From Lachnospiraceae bacterium (GTDB lineage Bacteria; Bacillota; Clostridia; Lachnospirales; Lachnospiraceae), in assembly GCA_017546025.1 (NCBI GenBank), contig JAFYYS010000005.1, forward strand, positions 1 through 64,000: 64,000 nucleotides of DNA, in the 5' to 3' direction. The stretch's first letter is position 1; every line of letters begins with the position of its first letter. Both the position numbers and the translations under genes were made by a program. Under the pieces are notes generated by a model that was given only the letters and a program-made list of their open reading frames with translations, had not been told where the DNA came from and ran no database searches. Shown one piece after another: positions 6,907 through 16,196 of the stretch.

Positions 6907-8499
6907 TTATTCTACTCTGAACTCTGCCAGTTTAAGATTTTTATTTCGATCTTGAACCATACCGACAGACCATGCGTTGATGAAGAGAAGAAGCGGGTTG
7001 TCCTTCAAGTCCTTGATGCGCTTCATGTCGGAAGTACCGACAATCTTGTCAACAGGGCATTCTTCCGGATTCAGTACCCAGCGGATATGCTCGTACGGAA
7101 GCGGCTCCAGTTTAATCTCAACGTTATACTCGCTCTGCAGGCGGAACTGCAACACGTCGAACTGCAGTGTTCCGACAACGCCGACGATGATTTCCTCCAT
7201 GCCGGTGTTGTATTCCTGGAAGATCTGAATCGCACCCTCTTGCGCAATCTGCGTAACACCCTTCATGAACTGTTTCCGCTTCATCGTATCCATCTGCCGC
7301 ACTCTCGCGAAATGCTCCGGGGCAAATGTGGGGATGCCTTCAAAGCGGAATTTTTCATTGGAGGCGCACAGCGTATCGCCGATGGAGAAGATGCCCGGGT
7401 CGAAGACGCCGATGATATCGCCGGAGTAAGCTTCCTCAACGATATGGCGCTCGTCGGCCATCATCTGCGTGGACTGCGAAAGCTTAACCTTTCTGCCGCC
7501 CTGCACGTGGTTGACCTCCATGCCCGGCTCGTACTGGCCGGAGCAGATGCGCATGAACGCAATACGGTCGCGGTGGGCCTTATTCATATTTGCCTGAATC
7601 TTAAAGACAAATGCGGAGAAATCCGGACGGAACGGGTCAATCACGCCGAGGTCTGACTTTCTCGGAAGCGGAGAGCTCGTCATCTTGAGGAAATGCTTCA
7701 AAAACGTCTCAACACCGAAATTCGTCAGCGCGGAACCGAAGAAGACGGGCGAAAGCTCGCCGGCGCTTACCAGCTCCTGGTCGAATTCGGCGCTTGCGCC
7801 GTCAAGAAGCTCGATGTCTTCCTGTAATTTGTCATAAAAATCGAAGCCGATGCGGTCCTTCAGTTCGGGAGAATCAGCCGCCATATATTCCGTCGCGACT
7901 TCCTTCTGGCCGTTCATGGCAGCCGTGAAAAGCGCGACCTCCTTCGTGTTGCGGTCGTATACGCCCTTGAAGCCTTTGCCGGAGCCGATGGGCCAGTTGA
8001 TCGGGCACGTCTGGATGCCGAGCACGTTCTCGATGTCGCTCATCAATTCGTACGGGTCATTCGCCTCGCGGTCCATCTTGTTGATAAATGTGAAAATCGG
8101 GATATGGCGCATCACACAGACCTTGAAAAGCTTAATCGTTTGGCGCTCAACACCCTTGCTGGCGTCGATGACCATGACCGCGGAGTCCGCCGCCATCAGC
8201 GTACGGTACGTATCCTCGGAGAAGTCCTCGTGTCCGGGCGTGTCGAGAATGTTGATGCAATAACCGTCGTAATTGAACTGCAGAACGGACGAGGTAACGG
8301 AAATACCACGCTCCTTCTCGATTTCCATCCAGTCGGAAACCGCATGTCTGGCAGTCTTTCTGCCCTTTACGGAGCCGGCCAGATTGATGGCGCCGCCGTA
8401 CAGCAGGAATTTCTCGGTAAGCGTTGTTTTACCTGCATCCGGGTGGGATATGATGGCAAATGTGCGGCGTTTCTTTATATTGTCTTCAAAAGCTGACAT
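6907..8499 (-). CDS. prfC: peptide chain release factor 3
   Basis: This 530-residue translational GTPase matches the usual RF3 length of about 529. The G motifs are visible: SHPDAGKTT (G1), DTPGHEDF (G3) and FINKMD (G4), with ERGISVTSSV in switch I. RF3 recycles RF1 and RF2 from the ribosome after peptide release, in the cytoplasm. The start ATG at 8499 has AAGGAAGGA upstream and begins MSAFEDNIKKRRTFAIISHP; the open frame upstream has no ribosome site. It is monocistronic, convergent with the lipoprotein gene and divergent from rsmI. Confidence 0.97.
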   Translation of the reverse strand: MSAFEDNIKKRRTFAIISHPDAGKTTLTEKFLLYGGAINLAGSVKGRKTARHAVSDWMEIEKERGISVTSSVLQFNYDGYCINILDTPGHEDFSEDTYRTLMAADSAVMVIDASKGVERQTIKLFKVCVMRHIPIFTFINKMDREANDPYELMSDIENVLGIQTCPINWPIGSGKGFKGVYDRNTKEVALFTAAMNGQKEVATEYMAADSPELKDRIGFDFYDKLQEDIELLDGASAEFDQELVSAGELSPVFFGSALTNFGVETFLKHFLKMTSSPLPRKSDLGVIDPFRPDFSAFVFKIQANMNKAHRDRIAFMRICSGQYEPGMEVNHVQGGRKVKLSQSTQMMADERHIVEEAYSGDIIGVFDPGIFSIGDTLCASNEKFRFEGIPTFAPEHFARVRQMDTMKRKQFMKGVTQIAQEGAIQIFQEYNTGMEEIIVGVVGTLQFDVLQFRLQSEYNVEIKLEPLPYEHIRWVLNPEECPVDKIVGTSDMKRIKDLKDNPLLLFINAWSVGMVQDRNKNLKLAEFRVE

Positions 8500-8662
8500 G
8501 AAATAATCCTTCCTTTGTCGAGTGACGGCGCGAATTCCTGCGCCGGACGATTCGTTCCCGCAGTATGGGAACGCCGCACAAAAGAGTACCATATCACGAG
8601 GCGGAATTCAAGCAAATTCGTGCCTTCGGGCGAAAAGAATGGTTTATTTTGTTGAAATGATG

Positions 8663-8671
8663 TGCTATAAT
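8663..8671 (+). promoter_or_regulatory. extended -10 promoter of rsmI
   Basis: TGC directly before a perfect TATAAT (8666-8671). The hexamer at the usual -35 distance, TTTATT (8643-8648), is weak, as is typical of extended -10 promoters. Confidence 0.7.
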
Positions 8672-8743
8672 GTACCGGCGTGAGAGAAAACGAACCGATT
8701 TCGTGAAGACGGGATGGCATTTGCCATGGAAAGGAGCGGGCCG

Positions 8744-9598
8744 ATGGACGGAAAGACGAGCGGAACCTTATACCTGTGTGCAACCCCCATCGGGAACCTG
8801 GAGGACATGACGTACCGGGTTGTCCGGATCCTTTCGGAGGTGGATCTGATTGCTGCGGAGGACACCAGAAACAGCATCAAGCTTCTGAATCATTTTGAGA
8901 TTCACACCCCGATGACGAGTTATCACGAATTCAATAAGATTGAAAAAGGGCACACGCTGATTGACAAGCTTCTTGCGGGGCAGAACATCGCTCTGATTAC
9001 CGACGCCGGCATGCCCGGCATCAGCGATCCGGGAGAGGAGCTTGTGAAGATGGCGTATGAGGCCGGGATTTCCGTAACGGTTCTGCCGGGAGCCTGCGCC
9101 TGTGTCACCGCACTTACGATGTCGGGGCTTCCGACAAGAAGATTTGCCTTCGAGGCATTCCTGCCGACGGAGAAGAAGCAGCGAAGGCTTGCGCTTGCGG
9201 AGGTGGCGGCCGAAAGGCGGACGGTGGTGCTTTACGAGGCGCCGCACCGGCTCCTTCGAACGCTTACGGAGCTTTCGGAAACGGTCGGGGAGGAGCGGCA
9301 GATTGCCGTGCTTCGAGAGCTTACCAAAAAGCATGAAACGAGATTCTTCGGAACGCTTCGCGAGGCGGTAGCGCATTACACCGCGGAGGAGCCGAAGGGG
9401 GAATGCGTGCTTGTGCTTTCCGGCAAATCCGACGAGGAAATATCGGAGGAGGCTGCGGCCAAATGGCAGGATATCGGCATTGCCGAACATGTAGCAAAAT
9501 ATGAGGCGGAAGGGATGGAAAGAATGGAAGCCATCAAAGCCGTCGCACGGGACAGGGGAGTTCCGAAAAGGGAGATTTACAAAGAGATTTCAGGTTGA
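8744..9598 (+). CDS. rsmI: 16S rRNA (cytidine-1402 2'-O)-methyltransferase RsmI
   Basis: This 284-residue tetrapyrrole-methylase-fold protein uses S-adenosylmethionine to methylate the ribose of C1402 in 16S rRNA. Visible signatures are CATPIGNLEDMTYR near the N terminus, AAEDTRNS, TDAGMPGISDPGEEL, LPGACACVTALTMSG, the segment FLPTEKKQRR, and a C-terminal helical region (KAVARDRGVPKREIYKEI). I chose ATG 8744 because AAGGAG is seven bases upstream; the ATG at 8714 lacks a site. The next gene begins 11 bases after its stop. Confidence 0.96.
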   Translation: MDGKTSGTLYLCATPIGNLEDMTYRVVRILSEVDLIAAEDTRNSIKLLNHFEIHTPMTSYHEFNKIEKGHTLIDKLLAGQNIALITDAGMPGISDPGEELVKMAYEAGISVTVLPGACACVTALTMSGLPTRRFAFEAFLPTEKKQRRLALAEVAAERRTVVLYEAPHRLLRTLTELSETVGEERQIAVLRELTKKHETRFFGTLREAVAHYTAEEPKGECVLVLSGKSDEEISEEAAAKWQDIGIAEHVAKYEAEGMERMEAIKAVARDRGVPKREIYKEISG

Positions 9599-9609
9599 CG
9601 GAGCGCGTT

Positions 9610-11175
9610 ATGGACGAAGAAGTGAAAGAGGTTAAGGAGGCCGAGGCATCGGAAGCCGAGGCTAAGGAACCTGCGGTTGAGGACACCGCGGTTAAGGAAA
9701 CAAAAGCAAAAAAGGTTTGGCGTATCATTTTCCTCCTGCTCGGCAATGCCGTTGTGATTGCCGGCGTATGGCAGCATATTCTGTTTAACGGCGTATCGGT
9801 TGCCTCGATGATTTTCCAGCTGATGGTGCCGATGGAAGGCGCGGATGCGGGCAATTTCTTTTCGCTCAATATTGCGATGGGAATCGGCCTTCCGGTGCTG
9901 ACGGTTTTCGAGTACTGGCTCGGAAACTTCTGGCGCAAAAAGACGACAAAGCCGAAATTCCTGCACAAGCGGAAGGTTCTTTCGGCGGGGCTGTTCTTTG
10001 CGATTGCCGCGATTGTGGTTCTGGCGAAGATGCGGGTGTTCTCGTTCTTCTGGAGACAGCTGACGCCGTCGAATTTGTATGAGACGCATTACGTGGCGCC
10101 GCAGAAGGAGATGATCAAGGCTCCCGAGAAGAAGCGGAACCTGATTTACATTTACATGGAATCCATGGAGAACACCTACGCGGACAAGAGCGTCGGCGGT
10201 CTCACGGATAAGAGCAGGATTCCGTATCTGACTTCCCTGGCGCTCGGCGAGGGCGAATGCTTCTCCGTGGACGGAAAGCTGAACGGTCTCGAGCCTGCGG
10301 AGGGTGCAGTCTGGACGTGCGGCTCTCTGGTTTCGCAGACGTGTGGCACGCCGCTTATCGTCCCGATCGGACGGAACAACATGGGCAAAGGCTACAAGAC
10401 CTTCCTTCCCGGCATGGTATCCATCTGGGAGATCCTCTCGGATTACGGTTACCGGAGCGTGTTCCTACAGGGTTCGAAGATTGAATTTGCCGGAACAAAC
10501 CTGCTTCTTTCGACGCACGGCGATCCGATTGTCCGCGACTACAATTACTATAACAAAAACCACCGTCTGCCCTATGACGGCTATGAAGTCTGGTGGGGCT
10601 ACGAGGACTTCCGCCTTTACGAGTTCGCGAAGGAGGAAATCCTGACCGCGTCGGAATCGGGACAGCCGTTTGCCGTAACAATCATGACGATTGACACGCA
10701 TTTCACGGGCGGCTATATCTGCCCCAAGTGCGGCAACGAATTCAAGAATTCCTACGACAACGCGATTCTCTGCGCGGACCATCAGGTCGAGGAGTTCATC
10801 ACCTGGCTTAAGCAGCAGCCGTTTTACGAGGACACGACGGTCGTGATTGTCGGCGATCATCCGACCATGGACAGCATGTATTACCGCAACCTTTCGAAGG
10901 GCGTCAAGAATTATGACCGGAAGGCCTACGCGGTGATCCTGAACAGCGCGGTCGAGTACACACTCGGAAGAAACCGTGATTACTGCGCTTTTGATATGTA
11001 TCCGACGACATTGGCTGCTATGGGATTTTCCATCGAAGGCAACAAACTCGGTCTCGGCGTGAATCTCTACTCCGACGAGCAGACGCTCTGCGAGCGCTAC
11101 GGTCTCAAGAAGCTGAACAAGCTGCTTCAAAAGAAATCAAAGTATTACAACAAGCACATCATTGAAGGAAAATGA
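9610..11175 (+). CDS. LTA-synthase/MdoB-family membrane sulfatase
   Basis: The 521-residue protein has an acidic, Glu/Ala/Lys-rich N-terminal tail (about 1-35), three or so TM helices (about 38-60, 70-95 and 120-145), and an outward sulfatase-fold domain. That domain carries IYIYMESMENTY, where the Thr is the probable nucleophile, TIDTHFTGGY, a Cys-rich loop (ICPKCGNEF...LCADH) and VVIVGDHPTMDS. The family moves glycerol-phosphate from phosphatidylglycerol to teichoic acids or glucans, or handles phosphoethanolamine. The Cys pairs and the domain order resemble OpgB/MdoB-like members. The start ATG at 9610 has GGAG six bases upstream. It is co-transcribed with rsmI and ends at a strong terminator. 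Confidence 0.88.
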   Translation: MDEEVKEVKEAEASEAEAKEPAVEDTAVKETKAKKVWRIIFLLLGNAVVIAGVWQHILFNGVSVASMIFQLMVPMEGADAGNFFSLNIAMGIGLPVLTVFEYWLGNFWRKKTTKPKFLHKRKVLSAGLFFAIAAIVVLAKMRVFSFFWRQLTPSNLYETHYVAPQKEMIKAPEKKRNLIYIYMESMENTYADKSVGGLTDKSRIPYLTSLALGEGECFSVDGKLNGLEPAEGAVWTCGSLVSQTCGTPLIVPIGRNNMGKGYKTFLPGMVSIWEILSDYGYRSVFLQGSKIEFAGTNLLLSTHGDPIVRDYNYYNKNHRLPYDGYEVWWGYEDFRLYEFAKEEILTASESGQPFAVTIMTIDTHFTGGYICPKCGNEFKNSYDNAILCADHQVEEFITWLKQQPFYEDTTVVIVGDHPTMDSMYYRNLSKGVKNYDRKAYAVILNSAVEYTLGRNRDYCAFDMYPTTLAAMGFSIEGNKLGLGVNLYSDEQTLCERYGLKKLNKLLQKKSKYYNKHIIEGK

Positions 11176-11192
11176 GGACAGTCCTTCGTTTC

Positions 11193-11223
11193 GGCCCGCA
11201 GGAAAAACCTGCGGGCCTTTTTT
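11193..11223 (+). terminator. terminator of the rsmI operon
   Basis: GGCCCGCAGG-AAAAA-CCTGCGGGCC followed by TTTTTT. Confidence 0.95.
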
Positions 11224-11244
11224 GCTCAAATCGGCGCGGATTTC

Positions 11245-11273
11245 TTGCATTGTCCGGCTCAATATGCTATTAT
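11245..11273 (+). promoter_or_regulatory. promoter of tkt
   Basis: TTGCAT (11245-11250), a 17-base spacer ending in TGC, then TATTAT (11268-11273). The leader to the ATG at 11372 is about 90 bases. Confidence 0.78.
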
Positions 11274-11371
11274 TTAACCAGGTATGCGCCCGTGACGACG
11301 GACGCTGCGCCTGCCTGTCGGTTTATTGCGAGGATAAGGCAGGAAAGAATAATCCCCGGAGGAATTCTAAC

Positions 11372-13363
11372 ATGAGCAAATCTATCGACACGATGTCTGT
11401 TAATGCCATCCGCGTTTTGGCAGCAGACGCGATCCAGAAAGCAAAGTCCGGCCATCCCGGATTGCCGCTCGGCTCCGCAGCAGTGGCTTACGAGCTTTGG
11501 GCAAAACACATGAAGCACAATCCCGCCAATCCCGACTGGGCGAACCGTGACCGGTTCATCCTTTCCGGCGGACACGGTTCCACTTTGTTATATTCCCTTC
11601 TTCATCTGTTCGGCTACGGCCTGACCAAAGAAGACATGATGCAGTTCCGTCAGGACGGATCCCTGACCCCCGGCCATCCGGAGTACCGTCACACCAAGGG
11701 TGTTGAGGCTACGACCGGCCCGCTCGGCGCAGGCATGGGCATGTCAGTAGGTATGGCAATGGCTGAGGCTCATCTTGCCGCAAAGTTCAACAAGCCCGGC
11801 TATCCGGTTGTTGACCATTACACCTACGTACTCGGCGGCGACGGATGTATGATGGAGGGTGTTACCTACGAGGCAATGTCTCTTGCAGGTACCCTTGGTC
11901 TTTCTAAGCTGATTGTTTTCTATGACAGCAACAAGATCAGCATCGAAGGAAATACCGACATCGCATTTACCGAAGATGTACAGGCAAGATTCCGTGCAAT
12001 GGGCTTCCAGACCCTCGTTGTTGAGGACGGAAATGACCTTGATGCCATCGGTGCTGCCATTGAAGCTGCAAAGGCTGAGAAGACGAAGCCTTCCATGATT
12101 ACCGTTAAGACGCAGATCGGTTACGGCTGCCCGGCTAAGCAGGGCAAGGCAAGCGCACACGGCGAGCCTCTCGGCGAAGAGAACGTTGCCGCCATGAAGG
12201 AATTCCTCGGCTGGCCTTCTCAGGAAGCTTTCTATGTTCCGGATGAAGTATATGCAAACTACAAGGCAATTGCTGCCGACCTTGCAAAGGATGAGGATGC
12301 CTGGAATAAGCTGTTCGAAGAGTACTGCGCTAAGTTCCCGGAGATGAAGAAGGCCTGGGACGACGAGTTCAACATGGACATCGCCAAGGACCTCATCGAC
12401 GATGCAGAGTACTGGGCTTACGAAGAGAAGGCAGACGCTACGAGAAATCTCGGCGGCTGGGCTCTTAACAAGCTTAAGAATAAAGTTCCGAACCTGATCG
12501 GCGGTTCCGCTGACCTTGCTCCTTCGAACAAGACAGCAATGAAGGAAATCGGCGATTTCAGCAAGGACGATTACAGCGGACGCAACCTCCACTTCGGTGT
12601 TCGTGAGTTTGCAATGGCTGCCATCAGCAACGGTCTTACCCTTCACGGCCTCCGCGCTTACTGCGCAACGTTCTTCGTATTCAGCGATTACGTAAAGCCG
12701 ATGGCAAGACTTTCCGCTTTGATGCGCATCCCGACCGCATTTGTTCTGACGCATGACAGTATCGGTGTCGGCGAAGACGGTCCTACCCATGAGCCGATTG
12801 AGCAGCTCGCCATGCTTCGTTCCCTGCCGAACTTCCATGTATTCCGTCCGGCAGACGCTACCGAGACGCTTGCCGCATGGTACAGCGCCGTAACGAGCAA
12901 GGAGACTCCTACCGCACTCGTTCTTACGAGACAGAATCTGCCGCAGCTTGCAGGCTCCTCCAAGGAAGCTCTGAAGGGCGGTTACATCATTGAGGATTCC
13001 GAGAAGGAAGTTCCGGATGCCATCATCATCGCGAGCGGTTCCGAAGTGAGCATCTCGCTTGAGGCAAAGGCTATGCTTGCCGAGGACGGCGTTGACGTTC
13101 GCGTTGTCAGCATGCCTTGTATGGATATCTTCGAGGAGCAGAGCGAAGAGTACAAGGAGAGTGTTCTTCCGAAGAGTGTTCGTGCCCGCGTTGCCGTAGA
13201 AGCGCTCAGCGATTTCGGCTGGGGCAAGTATGTCGGCCTTGACGGCGGCTATGTAACGATGCACGGCTTCGGCGCAAGCGCTCCGGCATCCGTTCTGTTC
13301 AAGAAGTTCGGTTTCACGGCAGAGAATGTTGCCGCTACCGTAAAGGATGTCATCTGCAAATAA
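11372..13363 (+). CDS. tkt: transketolase
   Basis: This 663-residue full-length thiamine-diphosphate enzyme transfers two-carbon units between sugar phosphates in the pentose phosphate pathway. It shows KSGHPG, GGHGS, the ThDP-binding GGDGCMMEG, and the pyrimidine-domain segment THDSIGVGEDGPTHEPIEQLA. The start ATG at 11372 follows GGAGGAATTCTAAC. Codon use differs from most neighbours (more GCT, GTT and GTA), as in a highly expressed gene. It has its own promoter and terminator. Confidence 0.98.
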   Translation: MSKSIDTMSVNAIRVLAADAIQKAKSGHPGLPLGSAAVAYELWAKHMKHNPANPDWANRDRFILSGGHGSTLLYSLLHLFGYGLTKEDMMQFRQDGSLTPGHPEYRHTKGVEATTGPLGAGMGMSVGMAMAEAHLAAKFNKPGYPVVDHYTYVLGGDGCMMEGVTYEAMSLAGTLGLSKLIVFYDSNKISIEGNTDIAFTEDVQARFRAMGFQTLVVEDGNDLDAIGAAIEAAKAEKTKPSMITVKTQIGYGCPAKQGKASAHGEPLGEENVAAMKEFLGWPSQEAFYVPDEVYANYKAIAADLAKDEDAWNKLFEEYCAKFPEMKKAWDDEFNMDIAKDLIDDAEYWAYEEKADATRNLGGWALNKLKNKVPNLIGGSADLAPSNKTAMKEIGDFSKDDYSGRNLHFGVREFAMAAISNGLTLHGLRAYCATFFVFSDYVKPMARLSALMRIPTAFVLTHDSIGVGEDGPTHEPIEQLAMLRSLPNFHVFRPADATETLAAWYSAVTSKETPTALVLTRQNLPQLAGSSKEALKGGYIIEDSEKEVPDAIIIASGSEVSISLEAKAMLAEDGVDVRVVSMPCMDIFEEQSEEYKESVLPKSVRARVAVEALSDFGWGKYVGLDGGYVTMHGFGASAPASVLFKKFGFTAENVAATVKDVICK

Positions 13364-13379
13364 GTCCTGAGAAGAAACG

Positions 13380-13409
13380 GTCCGGCACCTTTTTCAGGTG
13401 CCGGACTTT
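13380..13409 (+). terminator. terminator of tkt
   Basis: GTCCGGCACCT-TTTTC-AGGTGCCGGAC, then TTTG. Confidence 0.88.
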
Positions 13410-13429
13410 GTCATAAGAAGGAAAATACC

Positions 13430-14317
13430 ATGAACGAAAAGAGATTGTGCAGGTATTGCGGAAGGGATATTCCCGAAGGGGAGAGAATCTGTCCGAACTG
13501 CGGTGCGCTCGTAGACGACGGGTATGCTGTCGGTGCCGGCGGAACCGCCGTCATGTATGATACGGCCACTAAGACCGAACCCGAGCGCGAGGTGTTGCAG
13601 GAAGAGGCGGCCATTACCGATCCGCAGACAATCGAAGAGTTACAGAAGTATTGCGCGCAAAAGAAGATGCCTTTACTCCGCATGCGATTTTTCATCGGCG
13701 AAGACTATAAGCAGCCGAAGGCATTCGGAATCTATCGCGACGGCTCGGACTTTGTTGTTTACAAGAACAAGGATACCGGTGTCCGTGCCATCCGCTACCG
13801 CGGGCCGGACGAGGCATTTGCCGTCAATGAGATTTATCAGAAGCTGCTTGACGAGTGCCACAAGCGGGGCATCTATCCGAACGGGGAGAGTGCCTACACC
13901 GACGCGGCGCCGAGCAGAGGCTACAAGACCCAGAGCATGAGCAAAAAAGAGAAGAAGATGCTCATCGGGATGGGCGCCTTTGTCCTGTCGCTCGTGATTT
14001 TCGCAGCCGGTTTCAACATCGGCCTTCACCGTCATGACGGATACTATCGGGACGACACAGGCCGGTACTATTACCGCTACGGAGACGAGTGGAGCTATTA
14101 TGACACTACCTCATCCACCTGGTACGACGACGTGTCATTTCCCTATGACGATTATTCTTCCTATTCCGTCGGCGACGACTGGGAGGCAGATTGGGGAATC
14201 ACGGACGTAGAGACGTCCTCCGTCTGGGATGACTGGCACACAAGCAGTTCCTACGATTCCGGCTCCGATTACGACAGCTGGGACAGCGGCGGAACGGACT
14301 GGAGTTCAGATTGGTAG
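13430..14317 (+). CDS. zinc-ribbon membrane protein with Tyr/Ser/Asp-rich tail
   Basis: The 295-residue protein starts with a double-Cys zinc ribbon (CRYCG...ICPNCG, residues 5-25). A folded domain of about 75 residues follows (LRMRFFIGEDYKQPKAFGIY to about residue 145), which may bind a peptide or ligand but which I cannot name. A TM helix lies at about 184-202 (MLIGMGAFVLSLVIFAAGF). The last 85 residues are low-complexity and rich in Tyr, Ser, Asp and Trp, ending DWSSDW. AAGGAAAAT precedes the ATG. Zinc ribbon plus TM plus disordered outer tail is common in Lachnospiraceae proteins of unknown role. Confidence 0.8.
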   Translation: MNEKRLCRYCGRDIPEGERICPNCGALVDDGYAVGAGGTAVMYDTATKTEPEREVLQEEAAITDPQTIEELQKYCAQKKMPLLRMRFFIGEDYKQPKAFGIYRDGSDFVVYKNKDTGVRAIRYRGPDEAFAVNEIYQKLLDECHKRGIYPNGESAYTDAAPSRGYKTQSMSKKEKKMLIGMGAFVLSLVIFAAGFNIGLHRHDGYYRDDTGRYYYRYGDEWSYYDTTSSTWYDDVSFPYDDYSSYSVGDDWEADWGITDVETSSVWDDWHTSSSYDSGSDYDSWDSGGTDWSSDW

Positions 14318-14319
14318 TT

Positions 14320-14441
14320 ACAAGAAGGAGGGACCCGCGAAGCGGGAGGATTCCTTCTTGTGAACGCAGACAGCGCGAACGAAGTTCGCCTATTATCTGT
14401 CTGCGAACCCGTAATAGGAGGAGGGACCCGCAAAGCGGGAG
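14320..14441 (+). repeat. twin hairpin leader with a duplicated 22-base element
   Basis: Two near-identical 22-base units (14327-14348 and 14420-14441; one G/A difference) each contain GGAGGGA and a CCCGC-RAA-GCGGG mini-hairpin. The first sits inside a larger stem, ACAAGAAGGA (14320-14329) with TCCTTCTTGT (14352-14361). Between the units is a second nested hairpin: CGCAGACAG (14365-14373) with CTGTCTGCG (14397-14405), enclosing GCGAAC-GAA-GTTCGC. The second copy provides the ribosome site of the next gene; the first copy hides the same sequence in a stem. Confidence 0.8.
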
Positions 14442-14447
14442 AGAAGT

Positions 14448-16142
14448 ATGATGAAAGCAAAGAAGAAAATGATGTGTCTTGCGCTGGCGGCGCTGATGGC
14501 GGCGAGCCTGCCCGGCTGCGGCAAGGCAATTTCCAAACCGAAGAAGGGAGATTCTGTTGCGCCGAGTTTGAACACGGCGCCGCTTACCTCGGAGCAGAAG
14601 CTTTTAGAGACCGGCGTCTGCAAGCCCGTTTCGTCTACGGAGCCGTCCCGGTTCGGCTTTGAAACGCACCTGAACGTGAACGGAATCGATGTGGACGGTT
14701 TCTACCGCCAGAACGAGATCCATTTTACGGGAAAGAATTACGCGCAGGTCAAGGGCGTGCTGACGTTCCGCGGAGACAACTACCGTTCTTCGGGATCCTA
14801 CGGCGTGGCAAATATGACGTCGTATAAGCTTGCCAAAGCCTGGAATATCGATACCGGCTCCTTAAAGAAGACCGTTAAGAAGGGTGAATGGACCGGAAGC
14901 GGATGGACCGGACAGCCGCTTTTGGTGCAGTGGGACGACGCCACCCGGAAGGCCATGAACCTGTATGATTCGAAGAAGAACAAATCCGGCCTTGTGGAAG
15001 TCATCTATGCAACGATGGACGGAAACATCTATTTCCTGGACCTCGATGACGGTTCCGCAACGCGCCCGAAGATCAGCCTCGGATTCCCGATTAAGGGAAC
15101 GGGTTCGCTCTATCCGAACGGCATTCCGCTTTATGCGGTCGGCGCCGGCGACGATATGGGCAAAAAGGCTGCCAGAACGTTCCTTGTAAGCCTCGTGACC
15201 GGAGAAGTTTTGTACGAGTACGGTGCCGAGGACCCGTTCTCCATCCGTACGGACAACGGCAACTTCTGCGCATTTGACTCCTCGCCGCTGTTTGATGCCG
15301 AGACCGATACGATCATCCAGCCCGGCGAGAACGGCATCCTGTATACGATGAAGCTGAATACGAAATGGGACGGTACGACCCTGACCATCGATCCGGCTGA
15401 AATTGTCAAATGGAACTACAAGACCAACCGGACCGGTAACGATACGTACTGGCTCGGCATGGAGTCCTCCGCCTGTGCATACGACCACTATTTTTACATT
15501 TGTGACAACAGCGGAGATTTGATGTGCATCGACATTAACACGATGGAACTGGTTTGGAGCCAGGATATCGTGGACGACAGTAACGCTTCGCCGGTTCTCG
15601 AGGTTGACCCCGCGACCGGCACGGCATATATCTATGTTTCGACGTCCCTTCACTGGACGGCAAACAAGAGAAAGACCGGCGACATTCCGATTTTCAAAAT
15701 CAATGCGGCGACCGGCGAAATCATGTGGAAGCGCGAGTACAGCTGTAAGACCGTGGACGGTGTTTCCGGCGGCGTACAGGCAACGGCCTGCCTCGGCGAG
15801 AACAACCTGAGTGGACTCGTGTACTTCAACATCGCAAGAACCGGCGGCAAGAAGCACGGTAAATTTGTCGCGATTGACAAAAAGACCGGCGGTGAGGTTT
15901 GGAGCGTTGACATGAAGTATTACAGCTGGTCGAGCCCGGTCGCCGTTTACAACAGCAACGGCGACGGCTATATCATCCTTTGCGATTCGGACGGCAACAT
16001 GCATCTTTTAGACGGTGCAACCGGAAAGGTAAAGGACACGATCAATCTCGGTAAGAACATCGAAGCAACTCCCGCCGTCTTCAACAACACGGTTGTTGTC
16101 GGCACGCGCGGCAAGAAGATTTACGGGGTTACGCTGAAATAA
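14448..16142 (+). CDS. PQQ-like beta-propeller lipoprotein
   Basis: The 564-residue protein has a lipoprotein signal with Cys in SLPGC (about residue 24). The body shows repeated propeller blades such as IYFLDLDDGSA, YFYICDNSGDLMCIDINTMELVW, FKINAATGEIMW, FVAIDKKTGGEVW and MHLLDGATGKV, the PQQ-like (BamB/YncE-type) repeat. It should be anchored to the outer face of the membrane. Ligand and role are unknown; such lipoproteins can be scaffolds. The start is ATG 14448 or the adjacent ATG 14451, with GGGAGAGAAG from the duplicated leader element upstream. It ends at a terminator, so it is probably not co-transcribed with psd. Confidence 0.82.
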   Translation: MMKAKKKMMCLALAALMAASLPGCGKAISKPKKGDSVAPSLNTAPLTSEQKLLETGVCKPVSSTEPSRFGFETHLNVNGIDVDGFYRQNEIHFTGKNYAQVKGVLTFRGDNYRSSGSYGVANMTSYKLAKAWNIDTGSLKKTVKKGEWTGSGWTGQPLLVQWDDATRKAMNLYDSKKNKSGLVEVIYATMDGNIYFLDLDDGSATRPKISLGFPIKGTGSLYPNGIPLYAVGAGDDMGKKAARTFLVSLVTGEVLYEYGAEDPFSIRTDNGNFCAFDSSPLFDAETDTIIQPGENGILYTMKLNTKWDGTTLTIDPAEIVKWNYKTNRTGNDTYWLGMESSACAYDHYFYICDNSGDLMCIDINTMELVWSQDIVDDSNASPVLEVDPATGTAYIYVSTSLHWTANKRKTGDIPIFKINAATGEIMWKREYSCKTVDGVSGGVQATACLGENNLSGLVYFNIARTGGKKHGKFVAIDKKTGGEVWSVDMKYYSWSSPVAVYNSNGDGYIILCDSDGNMHLLDGATGKVKDTINLGKNIEATPAVFNNTVVVGTRGKKIYGVTLK

Positions 16143-16149
16143 AACGTTT

Positions 16150-16184
16150 AACGGGAACGGCGGGACCTGTTCCCGTTACTTTTT
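16150..16184 (+). terminator. terminator between the propeller gene and psd
   Basis: AACGGGAAC (16150-16158) pairs with GTTCCCGTT (16169-16177), followed by ACTTTTT. Confidence 0.82.
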
Positions 16185-16196
16185 AAGGAGAACCAT

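Noticed and set aside
11744..13264. 506-codon minus-strand frame opposite tkt
   Set aside because: Antisense of transketolase, with no start signal and no recognisable protein.
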